DNA of 64,000 nt from Bretschneidera sinensis. Lineage: Eukaryota > Streptophyta > Magnoliopsida > Brassicales > Akaniaceae. Positions 20,991 through 32,095 of the stretch are shown one piece after another; the stretch's first letter is position 1; the number at the start of each line of letters is the position of its first letter. The notes beneath the pieces were generated by a model, which was not told the DNA's origin, did not search any database, and saw only the letters and a list, made by a program, of their open reading frames with translations. Where the stretch lies: assembly GCA_023935145.1 (NCBI GenBank), contig CM043700.1, positions 100,730,400 to 100,794,399 on the forward strand, in the 5' to 3' direction. A program made the translations under genes and the position numbers.

Positions 20991-22100
20991 ATACGATCTT
21001 AAATGGACAATTATACAAGAGGGCTTTGACTATGCCTTACTGGAGGTGCCTTAACTCAGTCGAGGCCGACTACGCCCTCCGGGAGGTCCACAAGGGGATA
21101 TGTGGAAATCATTTAGGGGCCCGAGCCTTAGCCTTCAAGGTTCTCTAGTAAGGGTATTATTGGCCCAAAATGAGAGAGGATGCAGCAGATTTGGTCAAAA
21201 AATGTAAAAACTGCCAACAGTACGTTCTTGTGCCGCATCAGCCAGCCAACCCCCTCATCTCGATCACTAGTCCTCTCCCCTTCGCCATGTAGGGAATGAA
21301 AAATCTTGGCCCATTCACCACGACCTCCGGGCAGAAAAAGCACCTCATTGTGGCTATCGATTACTTTACCAAGTGGGTCAAGGCAGAGCCACTGGCTAGT
21401 ATCACAGATCATCAGAACCGAAACTTCATTTAAAAATTGATCGTATATCGCTTCAGTATAACTTGAGTGTTAGTCAGTAACAATGGTAAACAATTTGACA
21501 GCTCTCGATTCAAAACGTTCTGTGAAGACCTCGGCATCGAGCACCGATTCTCGTCCGTTGGATATCCATAAGCTAACGGCCAAGCCGAAGTAACTAACAG
21601 AACACTTCTCTAAGGTATTAAAAAGAGGCTCAACGAAGTAGATAAGCAATGGGTCGATCAACTCTCCAATGTCCTTTGGGCATATCGAACGACTATTCGT
21701 TCTCCAATAGGGGAAACCTCGTTCTTCATGACGTACAGTTCGAAAGTTGTCATTCTCCTCGAAGTCGGAATATCGTCAATACGCGTGCAACACTTTGAAC
21801 CAAATAACAATGAGGAAGGCTTATGAATGAACACCAACTTAGTTGACGAAGCTCGATATATCCACGTAGCTGCGTATCAACAGAGGACTGCCTGGTACTA
21901 CAATTCTCGAGTTCGAAATAGGAACTTCGAAAAAGAGAAGTATCATGTCCTCAGCAAACAAGAAACTCGTTCTGAATTGGGAAGGCCCGTATAGAATCCG
22001 AAAAGTCTACCAAGTTGGCACCTTTAAACTTAAGGAGTTAGATGGCAAGCCCGTTCCACGTACTTGGAATGCAAAAAATCTTTGTAAATTTTATCAATAA
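20991..22100 (+). pseudogene. pol: Tat integrase (broken)
   Basis: The zinc-finger region shows HKGICGNHLGARALA and VKKCKNCQQY. The catalytic core follows with the IDYFTKWVKAEPLA stretch, VSNNGKQFDSS and ANGQAEVTNRTLL, then WAYRTTIRSPIGETSF. Several stops interrupt it. The second Asp of the DDE triad sits in a changed SNNGKQF context (Asn where Asp is usual). Dead. Confidence 0.88.
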
Positions 22101-24457
22101 CAAGAAGTGTAAAAAGAAGAAACAAAGGACTGAGAAACTCGAGTTCACAAAACACCTATTTCATTAAAAAAAAACTTTCAATTACAAGAAAAGCAGGCGC
22201 TATCGTCCTCCATTTACAAAAATAAAAACAAAAAGTACTATTGTGATAACCCTCCCGAGGAGCCCCATCCTCAAAAGCCTCCTATGGCCGGGCACCAGCA
22301 GTGTCCTCGGCATCCCCACCGACAACAGCAGCATCCTCCTATGAAGAGGACTCTAGCTCGAGACTGGAGAAATCGATCTCCGGGAAGAGGGCCTCGACCT
22401 TCTCTTGGCCTCATTGAAGCCCTCGAGGAATTGGCCTCCGGCCTTCTCCAGCAATGCCTCCTTCTCCTCCGTGGCCTTGCACAAGACCTCCTCTGCCTCT
22501 GCATGGGCCATGTCCCTTTCCGCCCTCAGAGCATCCTTAGCACGATGCCGATGATCCCTCTCCATGATGGCATCCTCTTTGGCCCTCTCAGCTGCCTCGA
22601 GAGAGGAAGACAGAGCTCGAACAAGATCTCAGGTTTCCTCAAGCTTCTGCTCGGTCTTCGCCAAGCGCTCGACCATGTCTACGCTGCGCCGAGCAAGAAC
22701 ACCCACGAGGAGCTCGATCTGAAAGAAGCATAGGAAGCATTGTAAAAAATAGTTGGAAGAAAATTTGAAACTAAGGGCAAAAACTAAGGGAAGAAGAATA
22801 AAGTTATATCTGAGAGGTTATGGCCTCCACGGGCGAGCACAGCCCCTCGAAAGGATTTCTAGTGAGCTCTAACATTTCATAGGGAAGGATCCTCATGAAA
22901 AGATGCTCTCGAGTGACTCGAGGGTGCGCGAACACCGAGTCATCGACCTTCAATGCCCATCGAGGCACGAAGGTAGCAACAGCTCTGGACCCATCCTGGG
23001 AAGAGGATGGTCCTTGAGAAGGAGTGGGTGTGGCAGGAGCCATCCGTGCCTCTGGAATGGGAGGCCTCAAAGGGCTCTCCACTGCTATAGGCATTGGGGT
23101 TGAAGCCCAGGCCTTCTTTTTTTAATGCTCCAGGGTCGAGCCACTCCCTATCGAGGCTCGTTCTCTCTCATTGGCCATGTGCTTGGCCCTCTCCCATGCT
23201 TACGCGGCCATCTTCATCTCTACACAAAGACTGAACATTAATAACTTAAAAGAAATAAGCAGCAAATAAAAACTAAGTGCTTACCATGTTCTAAGTTGGT
23301 TGGGAGGCTAGGAGGGCAGAAGTCGCGCCTGTGGAGCTCTTCATTATCACCAAGGACCTCGGCGTCCAAAAGCGCGACCAACATTGCATTCAACATCTCC
23401 TATTCTCGGTGTAGAAGGTGTGGCTTCTTGCATTTGCCAGCACGATCTAGACTCTAGCCGAGGGGGACGTTGAAGCTTTCAGTGCTCCGGATGAAGAAGA
23501 ATGACCCCTTCCACCACTTTATGGAGGACGACTTCTTTTTCAAAACGCTCTTCCTAGCACTCGAGCTCACCACCACCCACCTGGACTGCCCATGCTTAGC
23601 TATTTGGAAGTGGGCTTTAAATACGTTAAGGTTCATGACCCTGCCCACTTCCTGACACACAGCTCTGAAAACCATGATCAGTCGCACTGAATTAGGCACC
23701 AATTGGCTCAGTGCGATACCAAAGTATCTGAGCACCGAGCAGAAGAATAGCTGGAGAGGAAATCTAAGCTCGGCCTTCATGTGCTATTCATAGATGCATA
23801 ACTCATAAGGTGCGCAGCTCAAAAGAGCGATTCAAGCCCTCTCTCCACCCTCTAGTTCCTGTAAAGCATACTCCGTGGGGATCCCATACGCCATCTTTAT
23901 CCCCAGAAGCTTAGCCTCTCCCACCACACTCGAAATAGAGTTAGCTTCAAACATTCGTTCCTCCCTTTCCGCCGTCGAGGCTTCTTCCCTAATATGGACC
24001 AGCGCGCGGTCAACTTTATCCCCATCTCTCGAAGTCTCCCCTCCCTCCCCATCCTTTTTCGTATCATCTCCCTCGGGGAGAAAGGGTACCAAAGAAAGGG
24101 CACCCTCCTGAGGAACAATCTCCAAAGAGGAGACATCCTCACTGGAGGAAGTGCCTATGGCCTCCTCCAGCTCCCTCGACAAATCTCTGCTAACCTCACT
24201 ATCACTATGCTCAAACATTACATGGAAAGGGAAAATGACTCACCAACAAGAATGCAGAGGTTGTGTGTGACTTCAAACTCTCACTATACTGAGTGCTCTC
24301 AATATCCCTCCCAAACTCCAAGTGCTCTCAAAGATTACTTTCTCTCAAATAATGCAAGTGAGGAGAAGAGATGAAAAAACTCTCCTTATATAAAGGTCAC
24401 AGCAGCAGGAACGAGAAACATTCATTCACCCTCCAACTAAAAAGATGTGACCTTTGA
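22101..24457 (-). pseudogene. Antisense extra ORF of the Tat element (Transposase_28-like)
   Basis: It is read opposite to gag-pol, between integrase and the 3' UTR. An acidic N-terminus starts at 24218 (MFEHSDSEVSRDLSRELEEA) and runs to a stop at 23832. The same frame resumes at 23780 with AELRFPLQLFFCSVLRYFGIALSQL, NLNVFKAHFQ and a Trp/Lys/Phe-rich stretch. This is the signature of the plant family known as 'putative gypsy type transposon' (PF04195), by recognition and not by search. Further C-terminal frames at 23094-22804 and a Glu/Ala-rich, coiled-coil-like part at 22565-22353 follow in other frames. Its function is unknown. Stops and shifts show it is not expressed as one protein from this copy. 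Confidence 0.75.
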
Positions 24458-24462
24458 TGTTT

Positions 24463-25786
24463 GATAAGAGCTTAAATATTCATATTTAAGCCCCTTAATT
24501 TAAATTTGTTAAGCTCTTTGTTTACATATTTTATTATGTTTTACTTCATTTTTGTGTTTTCGGTGTTTTTTATAGGCTTGTGAAGAAAAGAAAGCATTTT
24601 GAAGCTTTAAAGGAAGAAAACTGAAGATCTGGAAAGAGCTAGTGTGATTGAACGCAACATGACTACGATCAAGCGCAAAAGCAATCGTGCGCACACATAG
24701 AAGGCTCGAGTGCACCCATGCGCTCAAGCACAGAAGCATGCGATCGAGTGCACACACACAGAGAGGCGGCAGAGCCAGTTTTGGAAAGATTTCTTTCGGA
24801 CCTATTTTGGAAATTAGGGTTTCAAGACACCTTTAGAACCCTATAAATAGCCCTGTAAAACACAAAAATAGTATCTCCCTTTTAGGGAGCATATCTTCCT
24901 TTTAGTTTAATCTTTTGTTCTAGACTCGAAGTAGAGAGCTTAGGGGAGGAATTGACGACTCGTCTCCTGAGTCTTCTTCGGTTTTAGTTTTCAGTTTTTA
25001 TTTTCATAATGTTTAGCATGTTTATTCTACTTAGCATGTGTAACTAAACACCTATAGGGCTCGATTGAAGCCCTAGTTATGCTTTTCCACATATCTATTC
25101 ATTGACTATCTTTGCTATAGCCTTGTCTGAATGTTTAACTTGATTAATACCTGTTTGTATTTAAATTTCTCGTATGTGTGTGTCTGATCAACATATGCAT
25201 GTGGTATAGATAGGTTAGTCGGATTAATTTGGATGACCGAGTCCTGGGTTCGACATTAGTAACAAGAGATATCCACACCGGATTCCCGGGTTAATCAACA
25301 TGGAAAACCGAGAGCATATCAAGCCCTAGGTCTTGTGTGGTTGCCGATCTCCACTGCCCTCATGCTCTCTTAAGGAACAACTCAGTATATACCCATGCTG
25401 AATCCCTTAAAGAGAGAAAAGAGTTAGAGTATACACCATGCCTAACTCGTTGCATAGGGAGATCAATAGCCTAAGGTGTTGACCAAGCCCTTAGGTTGGC
25501 AACCATTAGATATTCATGATAAGGCTAGAGCATTGAAACTTTACTTAGAGGGAAAGTATAATTAGGGTGGATATTGTAGTCCTATATTCTCGTTATTGTT
25601 ATTCACTCATAATCAACTATTATTTCTCTTTTCAAACTTGAAGAAATTAGTCCTAGAAAGAAATTCACCAATCCCTGTGGAAATGATCTCGCACTTGCAC
25701 ACTATGCTACCATAGACCTTGTGCACTTGCAAGTAAAAGGAGTGCGATTATTTGCATATTAATTTAGGTAGATAATTGGCACAACA
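24463..25786 (+). repeat. Athila-B 5' LTR
   Basis: 1324 bp. It includes a looser version of the GATCGAGCGCAC motif cluster at about 24650-24755 and a CTATAAATA TATA-like box near 24840. Confidence 0.9.
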
Positions 25787-25792
25787 AGTTTT

Positions 25793-25810
25793 TGGCGCTG
25801 TTGCCGGGGA
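25793..25810 (+). other. Athila-B PBS, tRNA-Asp
   Basis: TGGCGCTGTTGCCGGGGA lies 6 bp after the LTR. One mismatch to the tRNA-Asp complement. Confidence 0.88.
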
Positions 25811-26128
25811 TTGTGCTAAATTTCTTTTTGGAATTATTTTCGTTAGTTTTTTATTTTTTTGTTTTTATTTTATTTTATTCTGTTCTGTTTCATTTTTGTT
25901 TTTATCAAAAATCAGATTTATTCCTTTTTTTCGTTTTCTGTTTTTGTTCAGGTCTGCAGAGGAGGAGTTTCTGTTCTCATTGCGATCCAGCGCACTCCTT
26001 GGTGCGATCGAGAGCAATCCCAGTGCGATCAAGCGCTGTTCTTGGTACACTCAAGCACAAAAGCTCCAGAGAGTACCCGAGCAACAGTTTTGAACTTGCT
26101 GCACTGAAGCGGTTCAACTGATTCATGC

Positions 26129-26690
26129 AAGGGCTTCGATCCAAAAATCCAATCTTTTTCCGACTCAATATAGAGCAAGAAGTAAAGAGCAAGGGCATGA
26201 ATAAAGAAAACTTAAATGGTGGATTTCCAAATTGGGTGGATGCTATGGAAAGAAAGGTAGATATGCTTGTAGAACTCATGATTGCTCGGATTGCCTCACC
26301 TAGGCCACAAGCTACACCACTCCAGGCATGTGCTTTTTGTAGTCGTTTTGATCACACTACTGAAACTTGCCATTTATATTCATTTGCAGATCGAGAGCAA
26401 GCAAACTATGTGGGACCAAACAACTACGATCCATATACAAATACCTACAATCCAAAATGGCAAAACCACCCCAACTTCTCATGAAGCAACGATCAAAATG
26501 CATGGAACCTTCAAGGGCAAAAAAGAAACTTCCAACAAGCAGCCCACTCAGTTCCCGAATCAAAGAAAAGTGACCTAGAGAGTCTTGTGATGCAGTTGGC
26601 AACTAAGCAACAACAATTGATGACTCACAAGATCAGTTTATGGCAGAAGAAAGGCAATTTCGGATTGAGATAAGACTAACCACTACGCGG
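26129..26690 (+). pseudogene. gag: Athila-B gag remnant
   Basis: The frame from about 26125 to 26484 reads through NGGFPNWVDAMERKVDMLVE to a zinc knuckle CAFCSRFDHTTETC (CX2CX4HX4C) and a YNPKWQNHPNFS stretch matching the same place in Athila-1. A stop follows, then a frame rich in Gln/Asn. The capsid domain that should precede the knuckle is absent; the leader before it (25811-26120) instead holds palindrome-type motifs. It might still mark RNA packaging sequence, but no protein function is supported. Confidence 0.8.
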
Positions 26691-26776
26691 CACGAATAAG
26701 CCATTCAAATAGTGGAAGTATAAGTGGGGTAATTAGCTAAGGAGCTAAGTAAACAAAAGTAAAGTGTTGTTGAACA

Positions 26777-27105
26777 AGTTTTTCATGACCATCATATTGA
26801 TCCATTGGAGACCACCCTCACCCATTATTTCAAAGGATCAGATATTGAGCCAAAATCTAAATATGTTACTGATGACATCATTGAAATTGTGCACCTCTTA
26901 GAGGCCTATCCAAAGCATCCAAGTAAGTACATCGATCCATTTGACACTCTTGTACCTTCTAATACTACTTTTTTCCCTTTTATTGTCTAGACACCAAATT
27001 TGGAGTTGAAGCAATTGTTGAAGTACTTAACTTATGCTTATATGGGAGAGAATAAGACACTACTTGTGCTAGTTGCTGCAAATCTTAGTTTTAAGGAAGA
27101 ATAAG
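26777..27105 (+). pseudogene. pol: Athila-B pre-RT pol scrap
   Basis: An open frame with a stop near 26988 continues into NLELKQLLKYLTYAYMGENKT. This corresponds to the Athila-2 segment just before RT (KELKPLPDNLKYKFLG). The sequence then jumps directly to the post-pol motif at about 27113, so nearly the whole of pol has been deleted. Confidence 0.75.
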
Positions 27106-27112
27106 GCTTGGT

Positions 27113-28460
27113 CTGGCTGAAGACGTTAAACTTAGCGCTCATGGGAGGCACCCCAGACATATTATTTTCATTTTAGTACTTTTCTTTTAGTTATAGTTAT
27201 ATTTCCATGTCTAATTTGCATATTTTGTTTTCCGGCACAATGTTTATTTTTCTTTGTCAGGTACTCAGTGTGTGCATCCAATTCCAGTTTAGGGGCGTGG
27301 ATAAGTAAGCAAGCAACCGAGTTCTCCATCTCCCAGGTCAGATATTTCCATGCCACACACACATTGGGGACAATGTGTATTTTAGGTTTGGGGGTAGTGG
27401 AAGATACTAGATACTATCACACACGCACTTGAAACACATGCATGCACTAAGTCCTAGTTTTTTTTTTTTAAGAAAAGATAAATGCATGTTCTTTTGGTAA
27501 AACAAAAATTTTGGTTGATTTAAAAATTTGATAACACTTCGTTAGTAAGCTTAAAAGCTAGAACACATAGTCTTGCAATCGGAATTTTACAAAGTTTAGT
27601 TACCTACCTCAAGGCACCTAAGAATTCACGAGTTTGATCCAAATTTGCACGAGCACATTTAACACGCATTTGTGTGGGGTATGACATATAATTTTCTTGT
27701 ATATGTTTCCATAATGGGATAACTTGTTGAAAGGAACACTTTGGCATAAGAAAAATAAAGAAGAAAAAAATAAAAAAAATTGTTCATCATGCAAAAAGTG
27801 ATCAAAAAGCTTCTAATGATCAGTAAAAACTTTCCACTGAGTAACTGGGCCTCTTGCCTCAGTAAGCATTGAGTGTTCACATCAAAAGGTGGGAATTTCA
27901 TTAAGAAGTATAAAAAAACCAGTTAGTTCTCTAGCCTTTTTTATTCGAGTTAGTAAGTCCTTAGGGGTGTTTTTACACTTAATGCCCTAAAACCATCTGG
28001 TTTGGGAGTCATTGGCTAAACACTCACTACAAGAGTCAAATAGAAAGCTCGATGGAACTCAACATGGTAAAGATCACATGATAAAAAGAAAAAGAAAAAG
28101 AAGCAAGTATTATGCCATTTTTATTCTCTTTGATAAGGAATTCGATAAAAGTTTGGGCATCGAAACCCTACATGCTAAAATTATGTGGAAGCCCCATTTT
28201 ATATGTGCTAACTCATCACACACAAATCAAACTTGCGATGCCTTAAGCCAACCTTAGGTAAGTAACTTAAAACTTTTGAAAGTCCTTTTGCAATCCAAAA
28301 TGTGTTTTTATTTTAAGTTTACTCATGAACGGTTATCATAGTTTTATGTGCAACCCAAATCTTTGAGTATCATGGAAATAAATTTATCTTTAATTTTTGT
28401 TTCAACATAGTCTTTTGTTTTGTATTGCTAAGGGACTAGAAATATGTAAGTTTGGGGGTG
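27113..28460 (+). other. Athila-B noncoding 3' domain and PPT
   Basis: It begins with the conserved motif ending CATGGGAGGCACCCCA. A perfect hairpin ACACATTG GGGA CAATGTGT lies at 27359-27378, followed by a PPT-like AGGTTTGGGGGTA at 27384-27396. Conserved blocks at 27832-28065 match Athila-1/2. The true PPT AAGTTTGGGGGTG is 28448-28460. No convincing ORF. Confidence 0.82.
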
Positions 28461-29766
28461 TGATAGGAGCTTAAATATTCATATTTAAGCCCCTTAATTT
28501 AAATTTGTTAAGCTCTTTGTTTACATATTTTATTATGTTTTACTTCATTTTTGTGTTTTCAGTGTTTTTTATAGGCTTGTGAAGAAAAGAAAGCATTTTG
28601 AAGCTTTAAAGGAAGAAAACTGAAGATCTGGAAAGAGCTAGTGTGATCGAGCGCAACATGACTGCAATCGAGTGCAAAAGCAATTGTGCGCACACATAGA
28701 AGGCTCGAGCGCAGAAGTATGCAATCGAGCGCACACGCACAGAGAGGCGGCAGAGCCAGTTTTGGAAAGATTTCTTCCGGACCTATTTTGGAAATTAGGG
28801 TTTCAAGGCACCTTTAGAACCCTATAAATAGCCCTGTAAAACACAGAAACAGCATCTCCCTTTTGGGGAGCATATCTTCCTTTTAGTTTAATCTTTTGTT
28901 CTAGACTCGAAGTAGAGAGCTTAGGGGAGGAATTGACGACTCGTCTCCCAAGTCTTCTTCGATTTTAGTTTTTAGTTTTTATTTCCATAATGTTTATCAT
29001 GTTTATTCTACTTAGCATGTGTAACTAGACACCTATATGGCTCGATTGAAGCACTAGTTATGCTTTTCCACATATCTATTCATTGACTATCTTTGCTATA
29101 GCCCTATCTGAATGTTTAACTTGATTAATACTTGTTTGTATTTAAATTCCTCGTATGTGTGTGCCTGATCAACATATGCATGTGGTATGGATAGGTTAGT
29201 CGGATCAATTTTGATGACCGAGTCCTGGGTTCGACATTAGTAACAAGGGATATCCACACCAGATTCCTAGGTTAATCAACATAGGAAACCGGGAGTAGAC
29301 CAAGCCCTAGGTCCTGTGTGGTTGCCGATCTCCACAGCCCTCATGCTCTCTTAAGGAACGACTCAGTATACACCCATGCTGAATCCCTTAAAGAGAGAAA
29401 GAGTTAGAGTATACACCATGCCTAACTCGTTGCATAGGGAGATCAATAGTCTAAGGTGTGGACCAAGCCCTTAGGTTGGCAACCATTAGATATTCATGAT
29501 AAGTCTAGAGCATTAAAACTTTACTTAGTGGGAAAGTATAATTAGGGTGGATATCATTGTCCTATATTCTTATTATTGTTATTCACTCATAATCAACTAT
29601 TATTTCTCTTTTCAAACTTGAAGAAATTAGTCCTAGAAAGAAATTCACCAATCTCTATGGAAATGATCTCGCACTTGCACACTATGCTGCCACAGACCTT
29701 TTGTACTTGCAAGTAAAACGAGTGCAATTATTGGTACATTAATTTAGGTAGATAATTGGCACAACA
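28461..29766 (+). repeat. Athila-B 3' LTR
   Basis: 1306 bp, starting TGATAGGAGC right after the PPT and ending GGCACAACA. It differs from the 5' copy by scattered substitutions and small deletions in the palindrome cluster, so this insertion looks older than Athila-2. Confidence 0.9.
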
Positions 29767-29771
29767 ATGTC

Positions 29772-29966
29772 ACTCAAGCGCCATTCACTCTCCCTAAGGT
29801 ACCAGCAATCATAAAAGCGCGACCCTTCTCGTGCTCCAAGCGCCACCATCCCAAATTAATACGCAATTAAAAAGTCAATGCGCCAAAAATGGGGCCTATA
29901 GGCCCAAGAAAAAGGAGCTCATGGGCCCCAATTAAGAAAGCCCATGAAAGAAGAAGACCAAAAACG
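29772..29966 (+). other. Tat 3' UTR before the tandem array
   Basis: The Tat host continues after the Athila-B insertion. It is GC-richer than the surrounding elements, with GCGCC-type motifs and runs of GGCCC. No ORF or known motif. Confidence 0.6.
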
Positions 29967-31607
29967 ACCCAAAAATCTCCAAGACCGAGCTTATGACATA
30001 CACTCGGTCAAGAATCTCTATGTCCGAGCTTATGAGCTACTTGCCATATGCTCGGCTAAGAACCTCCAAGTCTGAGCATATGAACTACTCGGCTAAAAAT
30101 CTCTAAGTCCGAGTGTATAAGCTGCTTATCATACGCTCGACCAAGAATCTACAAGACCGAGCGTATAAGCTGTTTGCCATACGCTCAGCCAAGAATCTCT
30201 AAGTCCGAGCATATGAGCTGCTTGTCATATGCTCACCCAAAAATCTCCAAGACCGAGCATATGAGCTGTTTGCCATACACTCGGCCAAAAATCTCCAAGA
30301 CCGAGCGTAAGAGCTACTTGTCATACGCTCGACCAAGAATCTCCAAGACTGAGCGTAAGAGCTGCTTATCATACGCTCGGCCAAGAATCTCCAAGTCCGA
30401 GCGTATGAGCTGTTTGTCATACGCTCGGTCAAGAATCTCCAAGTCCGAGCGTATGAGCTGCTTGTCATACGCTTGGCCAAGAATCTCCAAAACTGAGGGT
30501 ATAAGCTGCTTGTCATACGCTAGGCCAAGAATCTCCAAGTCCGAGCGTATGAACTGCTTGTCATTCGCTCGGCAAAGAATCTCAAAGTTCGAGCGTATGA
30601 GCTACTTGTCATACACTCGGCCAAAAACCTCTAAGACCGAGCGTATGAGCTGTTTGTTATATGCTAGACCAAGACTCTCCAAGTCCGAGCGTCTCAGCTG
30701 CTTTCCATATGCTCGGCCAAGAACCTCCAAGTCCGAGCATATGAACTGCTCGGCCAAGAATCCCCAAGTCCAAGCATATGAGAAGCTTGTCAAACACTCG
30801 GCCAAAAATCTTCAAAGATCGAGTGTTTGAACTACTTGTGATACACTCGACCAAAAATCTCCAAGACTGAGCGTATGAGCTACTCGGCCAAGAATCTCCA
30901 AGTCCAAGCGTATGAGCTACTTGTCATACGCTCGACCAAGAATCTCCAAGTCCGAGCGTATGAGCTGCTTGTCATACACTCGACCAAAAATCTCCAAGAC
31001 CCAGCGTATGAGCTGCTTGTCATATGCTCAGCCAAGAATCTCCAAGTCCGAGCGTATGAGCTGTTTGTCATACAGTCGGCCAAGAATCTCCAAGTCCGAG
31101 CGTATGAGCTGCTTGTCATATGCTCGGCCAAAAATCTCCAAGACTAAAGGTATAAGCTGCTTATTATACGCTTGGCCAAGAATCTCCAAGTCAGAGTGTA
31201 TGAGATGCTTGTCATTCACTCGGCGAAGAATCTCAAAGTCCGAGCATATGAGCTACTTGTCATACACTTGGCCAAAAACCTCCAAGACCGAGCATATGAG
31301 CTACTTGTCATATGCTAGAACAAGACTCTCTAAGTCCGAGCGTATAAGCTACTTTCCATACGTTCGGCCAAGAACCTCCAAGTCCGAGGGTATGAACTGC
31401 TCGGCCAAGAATCCTCAAGTCCGAGCGTATGAGAAGCTTGCCAAACACTTGGCCAAAAATCTCTAAAGACCGAGTGTTTAAACTGCTCTTCAAACACTCG
31501 ACTCAGATTCACCAAGACCTAGCGTTTGAACTATACCTCAAGCACCCGGCCCAGATTCTCCAAAACCAGAAAATACACTCATTCCAAGATCTCCTTGTCC
31601 GAGGCCA
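29967..31607 (+). repeat. 48-bp tandem array of self-complementary units in the Tat 3' UTR
   Basis: I count 34 unit starts between 29987 and 31520. The spacing is almost always 48 bp, with four shortened 37-bp units (starting 30074, 30735, 30869 and 31386), one 39-bp unit, and two 49-bp units. Each full unit holds an 11-bp inverted repeat CGAGCGTATGA / TCATACGCTCG around an 8-nt loop, so a single-stranded copy would fold into a row of hairpins. A second register pairs the end of one unit with the start of the next. Unit variants repeat with a 651-bp higher-order period: irregular units starting 30495, 30543, 30735 and 30821 recur at 31146, 31194, 31386 and 31472. Hypervariable tandem repeats in Tat 3' UTRs are known and can seed satellite DNA. 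Confidence 0.93.
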
Positions 31608-31697
31608 TAAACTCTCCGTTTCTTAAAAAATCTAAAGTATAAACGCTCAGCCACAGCACGAACATCACATATTACTTCCTCGAAACACAAGTGCCTG

Positions 31698-31714
31698 AGG
31701 AAGTGGGGGGCCTG
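31698..31714 (+). other. Tat polypurine tract
   Basis: GGAAGTGGGGGGCCTG lies immediately before the 3' LTR start TGATGG at 31715. Confidence 0.75.
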
Positions 31715-32095
31715 TGATGGAGCCCACAAAAACTCTCGTCCAATGAAACACCTACACGTGGATTTTGGCATTGCCAATAGAACTATGGAACGTGTCAAAG
31801 TCTCCATAGTCTCCATAGCCTGGCAAAGCACACATGGAGCAGGCAGATCACGCAACCGCCACATCAAAGCGTGATTAGCGGGCCTAACCCCATCTGACAT
31901 AAGCTACTCACTGAGCATGCGATTAAGATCTCTCTATAGCCCAGGATCACAGGGGCAGGGCCATACCTCCCTCCACGTGGGCGACCTCCACTCGGAAGGC
32001 TATAAATATCCTAAGGTATGTAAGTCCAAGACAGAACATTTTTCCCACACAATCCGCACTTTTCTACTTTAAAATTAACCCTCAGCCTCAGCCTA
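31715..32095 (+). repeat. Tat 3' LTR, left part
   Basis: Matches the 5' LTR from its start to the CAGCCT position, where the large-LTR element is inserted. The right part is 38152-38307. Confidence 0.9.

Larger units (their letters stand above)
24463..29766 (+). mobile_element. Athila-B: non-autonomous Athila-like element with a diverged LTR
   Basis: LTRs at 24463-25786 and 28461-29766 start TGATA(A/G)GAGC and end GGCACAACA. Flanks ATGTT (24458-24462) and ATGTC (29767-29771) are a TSD with one transition. It has a tRNA-Asp PBS, a gag remnant with zinc knuckle, a short stretch from just before RT, and the noncoding 3' domain with PPT. It has no protease, RT, RNase H or integrase. Its LTR shares only the termini and general layout with Athila-1/2, but the 3' domain is clearly homologous. 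Confidence 0.9.

Noticed and set aside
1976..22100. Integrated pararetrovirus (caulimovirid)
   Set aside because: LTRs, PPTs, integrase domains and TSDs are present, and no movement protein or coat protein region is seen.
22284..22733. 149-codon plus-strand frame in the Tat 3' part
   Set aside because: It lies opposite the Glu/Ala-rich antisense ORF and has no domain; taken as its shadow.
30174..31466. Long open frames on both strands encoding 16-residue repeats such as MSCLSYARPRISKSER
   Set aside because: The 48-bp unit is a multiple of three, so any frame free of stops in one unit stays open across the array. Frames are open on both strands, which points to an artefact.
29967..31607. CRISPR-like array
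   Set aside because: Units are contiguous tandem repeats without unique spacers, in plant retrotransposon DNA.
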